From contig MFXU01000047.1 in NCBI GenBank assembly GCA_001788965.1, forward strand, positions 1-40,561: DNA of 40,561 bases, in the 5' to 3' direction. Shown one piece after another: positions 17,151 through 25,898 of this stretch; the first letter of the stretch is position 1; every line of letters starts with the position of its first letter. This DNA is from Candidatus Peribacteria bacterium RIFCSPHIGHO2_02_FULL_51_15. Lineage in GTDB: Bacteria > Patescibacteriota > Gracilibacteria > Peribacterales > Peribacteraceae. The notes beneath the pieces were generated by a model. The model did no database searches. It was given only the letters and a program-made list of their open reading frames with translations, and had not been told where the DNA came from. Position numbers and translations under genes: made by a program.

Positions 17151-19390
17151 CTCCTAAATCCGCCTCTGCCTCCCCCTCCCGGTCTGCCTCCTCCCCTCGG
17201 TCCGCCCATTCGCGGGGGCGGCGGTATCCAGCCGGCGGGAGGAGCAGTCATTTGCTTGAGCGAAAAGCGCGTCTTACCCTCGAGCGCATCGAATTCCACG
17301 CACTTGGCCTGGATGACATCTCCAACCTTCAATATGTCTTCGACCTTTTCGGTCCTGGCCCATTGCAGCTCCGAAATGTGGATCATGGCGTCCTTGCCGT
17401 GGCCGAATTCCACTATCGCTCCGACTCCGTCGATGATTCGCGCCACTTTGGCGTCGTAAATCTTCCCGACTTCCGGTTTCTCCACTATGCCGAGAACCCA
17501 TTCTTTGGCTTTCTGCATCGCTTCGCCGTTTACCGAAGTTATGAAGATCAAGCCGCTGTCCTCGATATCGATCTCGACTCCGAGATCCTTGGTGATCTTT
17601 TGGATCGTTTCGCCGCCCTTGCCGATCACCAGCCGGATATCATCCGGATTTATCTGAATCGTCTCGATCCTGGGCGCGTACGGGCTCATCTCTTTCCGCG
17701 GTTCGGCTATCTCCTTCAGCATCGTTTCCAGTATCTGTGCGCGGCCGACTCTGGATCTCTCCAACGCTTCGGCAAAAACATGATCGGGGAGCCCCTTGAT
17801 CTTGACATCCATCTGGATAGCGGTGATGCCCTTCGCCGTGCCGGCGACTTTGAAATCCATGTCGCCGCCGAAGTCCTCCTCGTCCTGAAGATCAGAGAGG
17901 ATGACGTACTTGTCTTTGGATTCATCGGAAATCAAGCCGAGTGCTATGCCGGATACCGGCGCGGTTATCGGCACACCGGCCGCCATCAGCGCAAGCGTTG
18001 AACCGCAGGTCGCTGCCATCGAAGAGGAACCGTTTGACTCCAGAATTTCCGTAACGACTCGGATGGTGTACGGGAAACTTTCGAGCGGCGGAAGCGCCGG
18101 CTCCAGCGCGCGCTGCGCCAGACTCCCGTGGCCGATCTCGCGGTTGCCGACAAAGAGACGATTACTGGTCTCCCCGACCGAGAACGGCGGGAAATTGTAG
18201 TGATGCATGTACCGGAGCTCTTCTTCACCCTCCATGCCCTCGATCAGCTGCCGGTCACCGGGTGCGCCGAAAGTACAGGTAGTGAGCCCCTGAGTTTCGC
18301 CGCGCTGGAACAAAGCCGAGCCGTGGACCCGCTTGGGCAGAATGTCCACCTGGCAGGTTATCGGCCGTATCTCATCTATTTTCCGGCTACTCATGCGGAT
18401 ACCTTTTTCCAATATCAACCGCCGGACTTCGCCTTTTATGATCTTGTCGACCATTTCGGGAGCCTTCTTGTAGAGCGTGATCAAGTCCTCATTTTCGCCT
18501 GCCGGACCGCCTGCGGTGAGCGAAGCCGAACCGTGAATGGCTTCCAGTTTTTCGGCCGCCTGGTCCATGAGACTGGTGAAAATCCTGCGGCGCGCTGACT
18601 TGGCCATGGGTTCGGTGATCGCTTTGGTGGCGATGGGCAGCACCCAGTCGGTCAACATTTTCATATCCTCTTTTGACGGCTCAAATGCTGGTTCGATTTC
18701 AAATTTCTTCTTGCCGATTTCCTTTTGAATATCAGCAAAGAACCGGGCGATTTTCTGCGCCCATTTTTTGCCGAACTCGATCGCCTTTAGGATCTCCGGC
18801 TCCGGGATCTGATTCGCCCCTGCCTCGATCATCACCACCCGCTCAAGCGAAGCAGTCACGAACATGTCGAGATCGCTCTTCTTGCGGGCTTCAACCGTCG
18901 GATTCAAAACCAGCTCCCCGCCGATGAGGCCGACTCGCACGGTTCCGAGTGGGCCGCCTGCTGGACAGTCCGACAGGGCTACAGCCAGATTCGCCGCATT
19001 CGCGGAAGTAATGTCGTGTTCGTGTTCGAAGTCGTAACTCAAGACCGTCGCGAAAACCTGTATGTCGTTTCGGATGTGTTTTGGGAACATCGGCCGAAGT
19101 CCGCGATCGATGACGCGCCCGAGTAATACATACGGATCGGCCGGTCGTCCTTCGCGCTTTCTGAAACGGCTGCCGGCGATCTTCCCTCCAGCGTAAAACT
19201 TTTCCTGATAAACGACCTGCAGCGGCAGGAAATCCACGCCTTCGCGAGCTTTCAGGCTTACGGTGCAGTTGCCAAGCGATACCGTATCGCCCATCTGGCA
19301 GACGACCGACGCGTTGGCCTGAGTCGCCAGTCCGCCGGTTTTTATAATAAGCGGCTCGTTTCCGAGTACCAACGAATATTCTTTTTGCAT
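17147..19390 (-). CDS. pnp: Polyribonucleotide nucleotidyltransferase
   Basis: GREGRPADPYVLLGRVIDRGLRPMFP, two RNase PH domains, KH (RLVIGKGGETIQKITKDLGVEIDIED) and S1 domains, RGG-rich tail. Confidence 0.95.
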   Translation of the reverse strand: MQKEYSLVLGNEPLIIKTGGLATQANASVVCQMGDTVSLGNCTVSLKAREGVDFLPLQVVYQEKFYAGGKIAGSRFRKREGRPADPYVLLGRVIDRGLRPMFPKHIRNDIQVFATVLSYDFEHEHDITSANAANLAVALSDCPAGGPLGTVRVGLIGGELVLNPTVEARKKSDLDMFVTASLERVVMIEAGANQIPEPEILKAIEFGKKWAQKIARFFADIQKEIGKKKFEIEPAFEPSKEDMKMLTDWVLPIATKAITEPMAKSARRRIFTSLMDQAAEKLEAIHGSASLTAGGPAGENEDLITLYKKAPEMVDKIIKGEVRRLILEKGIRMSSRKIDEIRPITCQVDILPKRVHGSALFQRGETQGLTTCTFGAPGDRQLIEGMEGEEELRYMHHYNFPPFSVGETSNRLFVGNREIGHGSLAQRALEPALPPLESFPYTIRVVTEILESNGSSSMAATCGSTLALMAAGVPITAPVSGIALGLISDESKDKYVILSDLQDEEDFGGDMDFKVAGTAKGITAIQMDVKIKGLPDHVFAEALERSRVGRAQILETMLKEIAEPRKEMSPYAPRIETIQINPDDIRLVIGKGGETIQKITKDLGVEIDIEDSGLIFITSVNGEAMQKAKEWVLGIVEKPEVGKIYDAKVARIIDGVGAIVEFGHGKDAMIHISELQWARTEKVEDILKVGDVIQAKCVEFDALEGKTRFSLKQMTAPPAGWIPPPPRMGGPRGGGRPGGGGRGGFRR

Positions 19391-19618
19391 AGAAATTATG
19401 GGAAGCGGATATACGCCCTTCCCCTTTTAAAGGATTTTTGCTTTGAGTGGACTTACATATGAAGGTCTGGTGGCAATTGGCTATTAGCTAACTGCCAACT
19501 GCCAGCGCCGCAGGCGCTCGTACGTAAATCCACAAAAATCCGGTGATAAAGGAAAGAGCGTGGATCCATCATATACCGCCCCTGACGTTTTTTCCAGTTT
19601 TATGTGATAGGCGATGAT

Positions 19619-19921
19619 AAATTGCTAAATGGCTAAATTGCTACGCCCATTCAATCAACTCAGGTCGACCTTATTCAGCCACAATCCCCAATGTCATCAT
19701 GGGCGACCTGATACCACTTCGCGTTTAAAACGTTCTTAATCAGACGCGCTGGCGGTATGGAGTTCTTGGCTTGAGTAAACGCTACGCGGTACGAGATGAT
19801 GCCGTTACGAATGACCGATTAGTTATGTTTTAAATGCAAAATGGTATGAGCTTGTCGAAGGTCGCAAGCGAAACGCACGTTCTTGCTTGCAAACAATTTA
19901 GCAATTTAACAATTTAGCAAT
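19619..19921. repeat. 8-bp repeat palindrome (AAATTGYT)n split by nested insertions
   Basis: Left arm 19619-19642, right arm 19892-19921, core CGCAAGCGAAACGCACG at 19863-19879. Confidence 0.7.
19712..19846 (+). mobile_element. MITE-like element copy 3 (135 bp) with TGA target duplication
   Basis: Same sequence as copy 1; flanked by TGA at 19709-19711 and 19847-19849; lies in the rpsO-pnp spacer. Confidence 0.92.
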
Positions 19922-19940
19922 CTGTTCCGAAGTCCAAAAA

Positions 19941-20210
19941 TTACTTCTTCAAATCTAACGCATCAATAACCTTCTGGTATTCATCCGTCTTGTTCATCCG
20001 AAGATAGGACAGTAGCTTCCGGCGGCGCGAAACCTTGGCGATTAGCCCTCGTCTGGCTGAATTGTCCTTTTTGTGATCTCTGAGGTGTTTGGTCACCTGA
20101 TCTATCTCCTTCGTGAGGATCGCAACCTGGACCGACGGGGAGCCTGTGTCGCCGTCATGCAGACGATGCTTGGTGATGATTTTCTTTTTCGAGGCGCGCT
20201 TCAGAGCCAT
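19941..20210 (-). CDS. rpsO: 30S ribosomal protein S15
   Basis: HDGDTGSPSVQVAILTKEIDQVTKHLRDHKKDNSARRGLIAKVSRRRKLLSYLR. Confidence 0.95.
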   Translation of the reverse strand: MALKRASKKKIITKHRLHDGDTGSPSVQVAILTKEIDQVTKHLRDHKKDNSARRGLIAKVSRRRKLLSYLRMNKTDEYQKVIDALDLKK

Positions 20211-20346
20211 AAAAATGGGGGTTAATTTCCCGAAGTGTAAAATCACAAACCTTCTTCGGGCCTTCTCCAGCGGATATCCGACAGGAAAAAGTGCGATAGC
20301 GGGCTTAGACTAGCGGGACTTTGTCCAAAGTCAAGAAGCTGGACAC

Positions 20347-20462
20347 GATAAAGAAACCGAAGAAACCGACGAGTCCGAAGAAACCGAAGAAAAAAACCGG
20401 TTCATGACCTTCTGTTGCACTCCTCGGGTTCCTCGGTTTCCTCGGTTTCGTCGGTTTCCTCC
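20347..20462. repeat. 9-bp repeat palindrome (GAAACCGAA)n ... (TTCGGTTTC)n
   Basis: AAAGAAACCGAAGAAACCGACGAGTCCGAAGAAACCGAAGAA ... CTCCTCGGGTTCCTCGGTTTCCTCGGTTTCGTCGGTTTCCTCC. Confidence 0.85.
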
Positions 20463-20469
20463 CAAAATA

Positions 20470-20485
20470 GTGGACAATCGTCCAC
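20470..20485 (+). promoter_or_regulatory. Candidate LexA operator upstream of rmuC
   Basis: GTGGAC-AATC-GTCCAC, perfect 6-bp arms, overlapping a putative TGGACA (20471) / TAGTAT (20493) promoter. Confidence 0.6.
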
Positions 20486-20505
20486 CCTGTGCTAGTATGG
20501 CCATT

Positions 20506-21681
20506 ATGGAAACTGCTTTGATCGTTATAGGCTTACTGATTGTCGCCGGAATTGGCGTTAACATAGCTCTTCAACTTAGAACACCCCCACCCCCAACCGG
20601 TTCCAGAGACTTGAGTCTAGATTTGGCCAAAACTGAAAAAGAGCTTGAATCCGAGAAAGCGGAAAAGAACAAACTGGCCGGTATGAATAAGCAGCTTTTC
20701 GCCGAAATACAACAAATTAAAGGGGACTTGAAAGCAACAGAAAAAGAACGTGACAGTCTCCAAGCTCGCGTGACCAAATTCGAGACCAATAAGGAACATC
20801 AAGAAAAGGAGAATAAAGAAATGATTCTAAACCAGGCAAATGCCCTAAAGGCTTTGGACGAAGAGCGACAGAGAGTAACCAAAGAGGATCAGGATCGGCA
20901 AAGGCTGCGAGAAGAAGAACGTGATCGGATTTGGGGCGAGCATGAAAACGATGTCATTTCGGCACTGCTCGATCTTTGCAAGCTTCCACAGTTTCAGTTC
21001 ACCTGCTACACAAACAAAACTCTACCAGATGAATTCGACGGCAGTCTCAAGCCCGATTTTTTAATCGAATTTCTGGATCAATACGTTATTTTCGACGCCA
21101 AAGCGTCTAAAGCGCAGAGTTTGCAAACCTACATCGACGACGCTGTGAGAAAAACAGCGGACAAAGTCCGGAAAAACAAGAATATTTATCCTCACGTTTT
21201 CTTAGTCGTACCGAGCCAGGCAATATCGGAGCTGAAGAAAGTGATTTATCCAAAAGATGAATTGATATTTTACGTGATTTCCCGGGAGGCATTAGCTCCG
21301 ATTCTTGCTTCACTCAAAAGGATTTCTACTTATGAATTGGCTGAGCAACTGGATCCCCAAAAGCGCGAAAATATCATCAATATGATTGCCGAACTGGTGA
21401 CCCATATCAGTTACCGGAATGCTCACGAACTGATCCTTACCCGGATGGGAGCGGATACAGTTGAACGCATCCAGCACATCGATCCCGATTTGGCGGAGGA
21501 GATTGATCAGAAACAATCTGAGAAAAAGATGACCCAGTTGACGATGTCAGAAATAAAACGCTTGGCCTCCAGCGTTTCCGAGCAAAAAAATGCCGCTTCA
21601 CAGTTGGCTTCGCCGAAAGCTGCGGTAAAAAAACCGTTTATCCAAAGCGCTGAAACAGTCATTGCTGGAAAAATGCTTTGA
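20506..21681 (+). CDS. rmuC: RmuC-like DNA recombination protein
   Basis: N-terminal TM helix, long coiled coil, then KPDFLIEFLDQYVIFDAKASKAQSLQTYIDDAVRKTADKVRK nuclease-like domain; alternative start at 20497. Confidence 0.75.
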   Translation: METALIVIGLLIVAGIGVNIALQLRTPPPPTGSRDLSLDLAKTEKELESEKAEKNKLAGMNKQLFAEIQQIKGDLKATEKERDSLQARVTKFETNKEHQEKENKEMILNQANALKALDEERQRVTKEDQDRQRLREEERDRIWGEHENDVISALLDLCKLPQFQFTCYTNKTLPDEFDGSLKPDFLIEFLDQYVIFDAKASKAQSLQTYIDDAVRKTADKVRKNKNIYPHVFLVVPSQAISELKKVIYPKDELIFYVISREALAPILASLKRISTYELAEQLDPQKRENIINMIAELVTHISYRNAHELILTRMGADTVERIQHIDPDLAEEIDQKQSEKKMTQLTMSEIKRLASSVSEQKNAASQLASPKAAVKKPFIQSAETVIAGKML

Positions 21682-21809
21682 CAGAATTCCGGTAGGGACT
21701 AAAGTTTGATTAGTGTTGTTTCAAATGTCTCAATTGAATACGCTCATCAGCCTCGTCCTCGTAGTCGTCGTTCCTTAGGAACCGCGCGAGCCGTGCTGAA
21801 ATAAACCCA

Positions 21810-21840
21810 CCTCGCGCCAAGCGGGGTTTTTTGTTTTTAT
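21810..21840 (+). terminator. Intrinsic terminator
   Basis: CCTCGC-gccaa-GCGGGG followed by T6. Confidence 0.55.
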
Positions 21841-21853
21841 TCCCATCAATACA

Positions 21854-22081
21854 ATGCCAAAATTCTCGGAAACACCACCGATGACCATCGTCCAATCCGA
21901 AGGCAATGGTTACGAGTTCTGGCACGGATCGGGGCGTATCACCGTGCGTAATTGCAATAATATCTTTCGAATGACCAGTGTGCTTGTCCGCAATATTCAG
22001 CCGGATGCCGATGTCGATAAGATAATTGAAGCGATGGGCAAAAAGGTTACTTCTGCAATTAAAAACGGATCGGATAAATAA
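21854..22081 (+). CDS. Small hypothetical protein
   Basis: 75-aa ORF with coding-like composition, no overlap with a larger credible ORF in the same region. Confidence 0.5.
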   Translation: MPKFSETPPMTIVQSEGNGYEFWHGSGRITVRNCNNIFRMTSVLVRNIQPDADVDKIIEAMGKKVTSAIKNGSDK

Positions 22082-22101
22082 AATCTTCGATAAACGCGCT
22101 T

Positions 22102-22150
22102 TCGCATGGGCGCAACGCCCATGCCCCCACGGCCGGGACGGCCGTGCCAC
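22102..22150. repeat. Two adjacent GC-rich hairpins
   Basis: GCATGGGCG-caa-CGCCCATGC then CACGGCC-ggga-CGGCCGTG. Confidence 0.75.
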
Positions 22151-22224
22151 ATCGTAATCAGAAATTTTACTTGTCTTGATTCTTGATTCCTGGTTCTCAT
22201 ATGAAGCGCTAAGATCAATCGCCA

Positions 22225-24462
22225 ATGTCTTATGATGATCCGATACTCGGCCCGCTTAACGAATCGCAGAGAGAAGCGGTGCTGAAGATAAAAGGCCCAG
22301 CGCTGATACTCGCTGGAGCCGGCAGCGGAAAGACACGCACGCTGACCCATCGCATCGCTTACATGATCGAACAGGGCATACCACCCTGGCAGATATTGGC
22401 GGTTACTTTTACGAACAAAGCTGCCGCGGAGATGAAAGAACGCATTCGGACCCTGCTCAAAATCACCAACGTCGAGGGCACCGAACGCGAGCATCTGCCG
22501 GCAAGCGGGACTTTCCATTCCATTTGCGCCCGGATACTCCGCCGCGATATCGAAAATATCGGTCGAAACAGGAACTACGTGATTTACGATTCCGACGATC
22601 AGAAAAAGGTCATGCAGCATGTTTTGCGAAATATGAAGATCCCGCCGGAGGAGCTGAAGCCCCGGGCGGCCATGGCCCACCTCGGCCGGTTCAAATGCGA
22701 AGCTCTGAGTCCTCATGAAGTGAAAACCCAAGCCACGACTTACACTACCCGGCGTATGGCCGAAGTATATTCCGCTTACCAGCAGGAGCTGAAAACCGCC
22801 GACGCGCTGGATTTCGACGACTTGATACTCGAAACCATCCGGCTTTTCAAAGAATGTCCGAAAATTTTGGAAAGATACCAAATGACCTGGCGTTATCTGC
22901 ATGTCGACGAATATCAGGACACGAACCATGCGCAGTACCTTTTCATCAGCCTGCTGGCAGCAGGGCAGCGGAACCTGTGCGTCATCGGCGATCCGGATCA
23001 AGCGATCTACGCTTTCCGCGGCGCCGATATCCGGAACATCCTGGAGTTTCAAAAAGAATATCCGAATGCCGTTTCGGTGAAGCTGGAACGAAATTATCGT
23101 TCGACTCAGCAGATCCTGGATGCCGCCGACGCAATCATCGCGGCCAATCCGAACCGGCCACAGAAAAAGATGTGGACTGACCGGAAAGACGGGAAGCTGA
23201 TCACGCTGTCGGAAGTTTTGGATGAGCGGCGCGAGTCCGAGGAAGCGGTGAGAGGGGTGCTGGAACGGCAAAAAGACGGCGTGCCGCTGATCGAGCAGGC
23301 GATTTTGTACCGCACCAATGCCCAATCCCGCCTGCTTGAGGAAGCCTGCCTCCGGGCTTCGGTCCCCTACCGGATCTACGGCGGGGTGAAATTTTACGCC
23401 CGCCGCGAAGTGAAGGACGTAATCGCTTATCTGTATGTCCTCCTCAATCCGAACGACACGGTATCGCTTCTCAGAATCATAAACGTCCCTTCCCGGAAAA
23501 TCGGCGAAACGACTATCGGCCGGATGCAGAATTTTTGTAATGAACGAAGCCTGTCTCTGTGGCAGGCTCTCAGGCACATCGAAATGGTCGAAGGCCTTAG
23601 TGACCCGGTAAAGCAGCGGCTGATCGGTTTCGTGGAAATGATCGAAAGCCTGAAAAAGCTTTCGGAAACCGAAGTCGTAAGCGGTCTTGCGGCAAAACTG
23701 ATCGAAAAAACCGGACTCGAAAAACATCTGCGGGATGACACCGACGAAGGCGAGACGCGGTGGGAAAACGTGCTGGAGCTGCTCTCAGTGACCAAAAAAT
23801 ACGACTATCTCCAGCCGCCCGAATCACTTACCAGCTTCCTCGAAGAAGTCGCGTTGATTTCGGAAGTGGATGCCATGACCGAAACCCGTTCCGATTCGCT
23901 GACTCTCATGACACTGCATCTTTGCAAAGGACTGGAATTCAGCTCCGTTACGGTCGTCGGCTGCGAAGAGGGGCTGCTGCCGCACAGCGCGGGGCTTTTC
24001 GATCACAACCAACTGGAAGAAGAACGCCGCCTGCTTTACGTCGGCATGACCAGAGCGAAAGACCGTCTGACTCTGCTTCACACCATCCGCAGGACGCTGT
24101 GGGGGAAAACCGAAAGTAACCTCCGAAGCCGGTTTTTGGATGACCTGCCGCACGCAGTGATCGAAGTGAAAAGCGATACCCTAAACAGCAAGTTCGGCTG
24201 GCTCACCAGTTCTGTAGTCGCCGCAACGTCCCAACCCAAACCCCAGCCCCAACCCTATAACGACTTCAATCAGGACACTTCTGCTGAAGAATGGCTGCAG
24301 CCAATCGAGGAAGAGCTCATCGACGGAACGCGCATACTCCACCGGACTCTCGGCGAAGGCACGGTCCTAAAGCGCAGCGGCGACGTGGTGGAAGTGCTTT
24401 TCGACAATGGGAAAAAGAAACATCTGGCGCTGGGAATAGCACCGATAAAGATACTCAATTAA
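22225..24462 (+). CDS. UvrD/PcrA-type ATP-dependent DNA helicase
   Basis: LNESQREAVLKIKGPALILAGAGSGKTRTLTHRIAYMIE, HVDEYQDTNHAQY, GDPDQAIYAFRGAD, LMTLHLCKGLEFSSVTVVGCEEGLLPH. Confidence 0.95.
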   Translation: MSYDDPILGPLNESQREAVLKIKGPALILAGAGSGKTRTLTHRIAYMIEQGIPPWQILAVTFTNKAAAEMKERIRTLLKITNVEGTEREHLPASGTFHSICARILRRDIENIGRNRNYVIYDSDDQKKVMQHVLRNMKIPPEELKPRAAMAHLGRFKCEALSPHEVKTQATTYTTRRMAEVYSAYQQELKTADALDFDDLILETIRLFKECPKILERYQMTWRYLHVDEYQDTNHAQYLFISLLAAGQRNLCVIGDPDQAIYAFRGADIRNILEFQKEYPNAVSVKLERNYRSTQQILDAADAIIAANPNRPQKKMWTDRKDGKLITLSEVLDERRESEEAVRGVLERQKDGVPLIEQAILYRTNAQSRLLEEACLRASVPYRIYGGVKFYARREVKDVIAYLYVLLNPNDTVSLLRIINVPSRKIGETTIGRMQNFCNERSLSLWQALRHIEMVEGLSDPVKQRLIGFVEMIESLKKLSETEVVSGLAAKLIEKTGLEKHLRDDTDEGETRWENVLELLSVTKKYDYLQPPESLTSFLEEVALISEVDAMTETRSDSLTLMTLHLCKGLEFSSVTVVGCEEGLLPHSAGLFDHNQLEEERRLLYVGMTRAKDRLTLLHTIRRTLWGKTESNLRSRFLDDLPHAVIEVKSDTLNSKFGWLTSSVVAATSQPKPQPQPYNDFNQDTSAEEWLQPIEEELIDGTRILHRTLGEGTVLKRSGDVVEVLFDNGKKKHLALGIAPIKILN

Positions 24463-24564
24463 ATTGCTAAATTGTTAAATTGCTAAATTGTTCGCAAGCG
24501 GAACGCACGTTGTTGTGCGCTCGTCCACGAACATGGTGGTCATTCTAACAATTTAGCAATTTAA
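24461..24564. repeat. 8-bp repeat palindrome (AAATTGYT)n containing the stop codons of both convergent flanking genes
   Basis: Left arm 24461-24491, core CGCAAGCGGAACGCACG 24493-24509, right arm 24546-24564. Confidence 0.85.
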
Positions 24565-25745
24565 TTTTGCCAATATGTCCCATCCGCTATCGGCGCTGGC
24601 AGCGAGACCCACTCGAATGTATTTGAGCCGTCCCACCAGCTTATCGCTCCGGAAGTCAAAATATCCCCGGCCTGGTTTATCGAAATCCGCAGGCTCGCGT
24701 TCTGCGTATTGTCGGGAATGAATACAGAGCCGTAAACCGTCAGTGTCCGCGGACCCTCATTTAGCTCTCCGAAACCGGCCGAAACCAGGCAGGTGATTTG
24801 CGATGCATTGGCCGTGCAGGACCTGCGGTCATCGCTTCCGTCGGCGCGCATATAAACATTGCTGAGCTCTATTCCTCCGGTCCGGCCGATATCAAAAACC
24901 ACTTGCTGGATCTGGATATGCGCGACCGGGTCCGATCTCCGTCCCTCGAAAGTGAAAGCGCCCAGCTTGCGGTCCTGTCCTGAGACAAGCGAATCCGTCG
25001 CGCTCAATGCGTTTGCGACTTTCGTTATCTCCGAGCGCGCAGTCAGGAAACTCGGGAAATTTTCAGTCGAGGATTTCGCGTATTTCTGGCTGGTCCATTC
25101 GCCGTTTCCCTCGACCAGCAGATTGCTCACCGCTATCACTTCATTGCTCAAAGCGCCCTGATCCCGAGAAAGCAGTTTCGGTCTCACATAAAAATGGAAA
25201 TCCTGACGCCGGGGCACGGTCAGCGCGCCGGCGGCCAGAGACAGCTTGTACTTGCGGTTCGTGGTATTTGACGGATCCATACGGGCATGGCCGAGCAAGC
25301 GGCGGTTTTCGTCGAATATCAGCAAATCGTCTATCACGTTCGTTTCGGCTGCCAGATTGACCGATATCGACGTGACAAAAAGCGCTTCATCATCCAGGAA
25401 TATTTTTGCCGCTGCGACCGTCGGCCCGGTTTCTCCGAGAAGAACGAATTGGGTGTGAACGGTCGTGTCATCGAGAGTGTCGACAGAGAAAGAAGAAACC
25501 GAGGATGCCGAAGAAACCGACGAAGAGGTTTTAGATTGAGTTGAGGCCGTGCTTGCAGCCCCCGGTAGCGCGCAATTGGCTTTCCTCCCGGCACGGATAA
25601 GCCGCTTGGCCCGGCGTATCGAAGCCCTGGATTCACACTGTTTCAAAGCCTTGTTTTGGGCTGTGAAATACGTGCTTTCCTTTGCCCAAGCTATCTGGGA
25701 AGCAAGCAAAGCACCGATAACGATCAAGGGCACGAGTAAACGCAC
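24561..25745 (-). CDS. Putative secreted protein of unknown function with Ser-rich repeat-derived segment
   Basis: N-terminal signal-like MRLLVPLIVIGALLASQIAWAKES; SSSVSSASSVSSFS encoded by 9-bp repeat units. Confidence 0.7.
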   Translation of the reverse strand: MRLLVPLIVIGALLASQIAWAKESTYFTAQNKALKQCESRASIRRAKRLIRAGRKANCALPGAASTASTQSKTSSSVSSASSVSSFSVDTLDDTTVHTQFVLLGETGPTVAAAKIFLDDEALFVTSISVNLAAETNVIDDLLIFDENRRLLGHARMDPSNTTNRKYKLSLAAGALTVPRRQDFHFYVRPKLLSRDQGALSNEVIAVSNLLVEGNGEWTSQKYAKSSTENFPSFLTARSEITKVANALSATDSLVSGQDRKLGAFTFEGRRSDPVAHIQIQQVVFDIGRTGGIELSNVYMRADGSDDRRSCTANASQITCLVSAGFGELNEGPRTLTVYGSVFIPDNTQNASLRISINQAGDILTSGAISWWDGSNTFEWVSLPAPIADGTYWQN

Positions 25746-25785
25746 TTCAACATGATAGGAGAATCAAACAGTAGGAAGCAAGAAT

Positions 25786-25892
25786 AAGGTAAGGAAGGTA
25801 ATGGAGGTAAGGAAGGTAAGGCAGGTGACGAAACAAAAGAAAAACGAGGCACCTTCCTTACTTCCCTTACTTTCCTTACCTACCTTACCTTT
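25786..25892. repeat. 9-bp repeat palindrome with conserved core
   Basis: GGTAATGGAGGTAAGGAAGGTAAGGCAGGTGACGAAACAAAAGAAAAACGAGGCACCTTCCTTAC...; closely resembles 28193-28360. Confidence 0.85.
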
Positions 25893-25898
25893 TGTCGC

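Noticed and set aside
24505-24535. Additional LexA operator in TCGTCCACGAACATGGTGG
   Set aside because: Only one half-site matches, and it is part of the palindrome loop downstream of the helicase gene rather than in a promoter.
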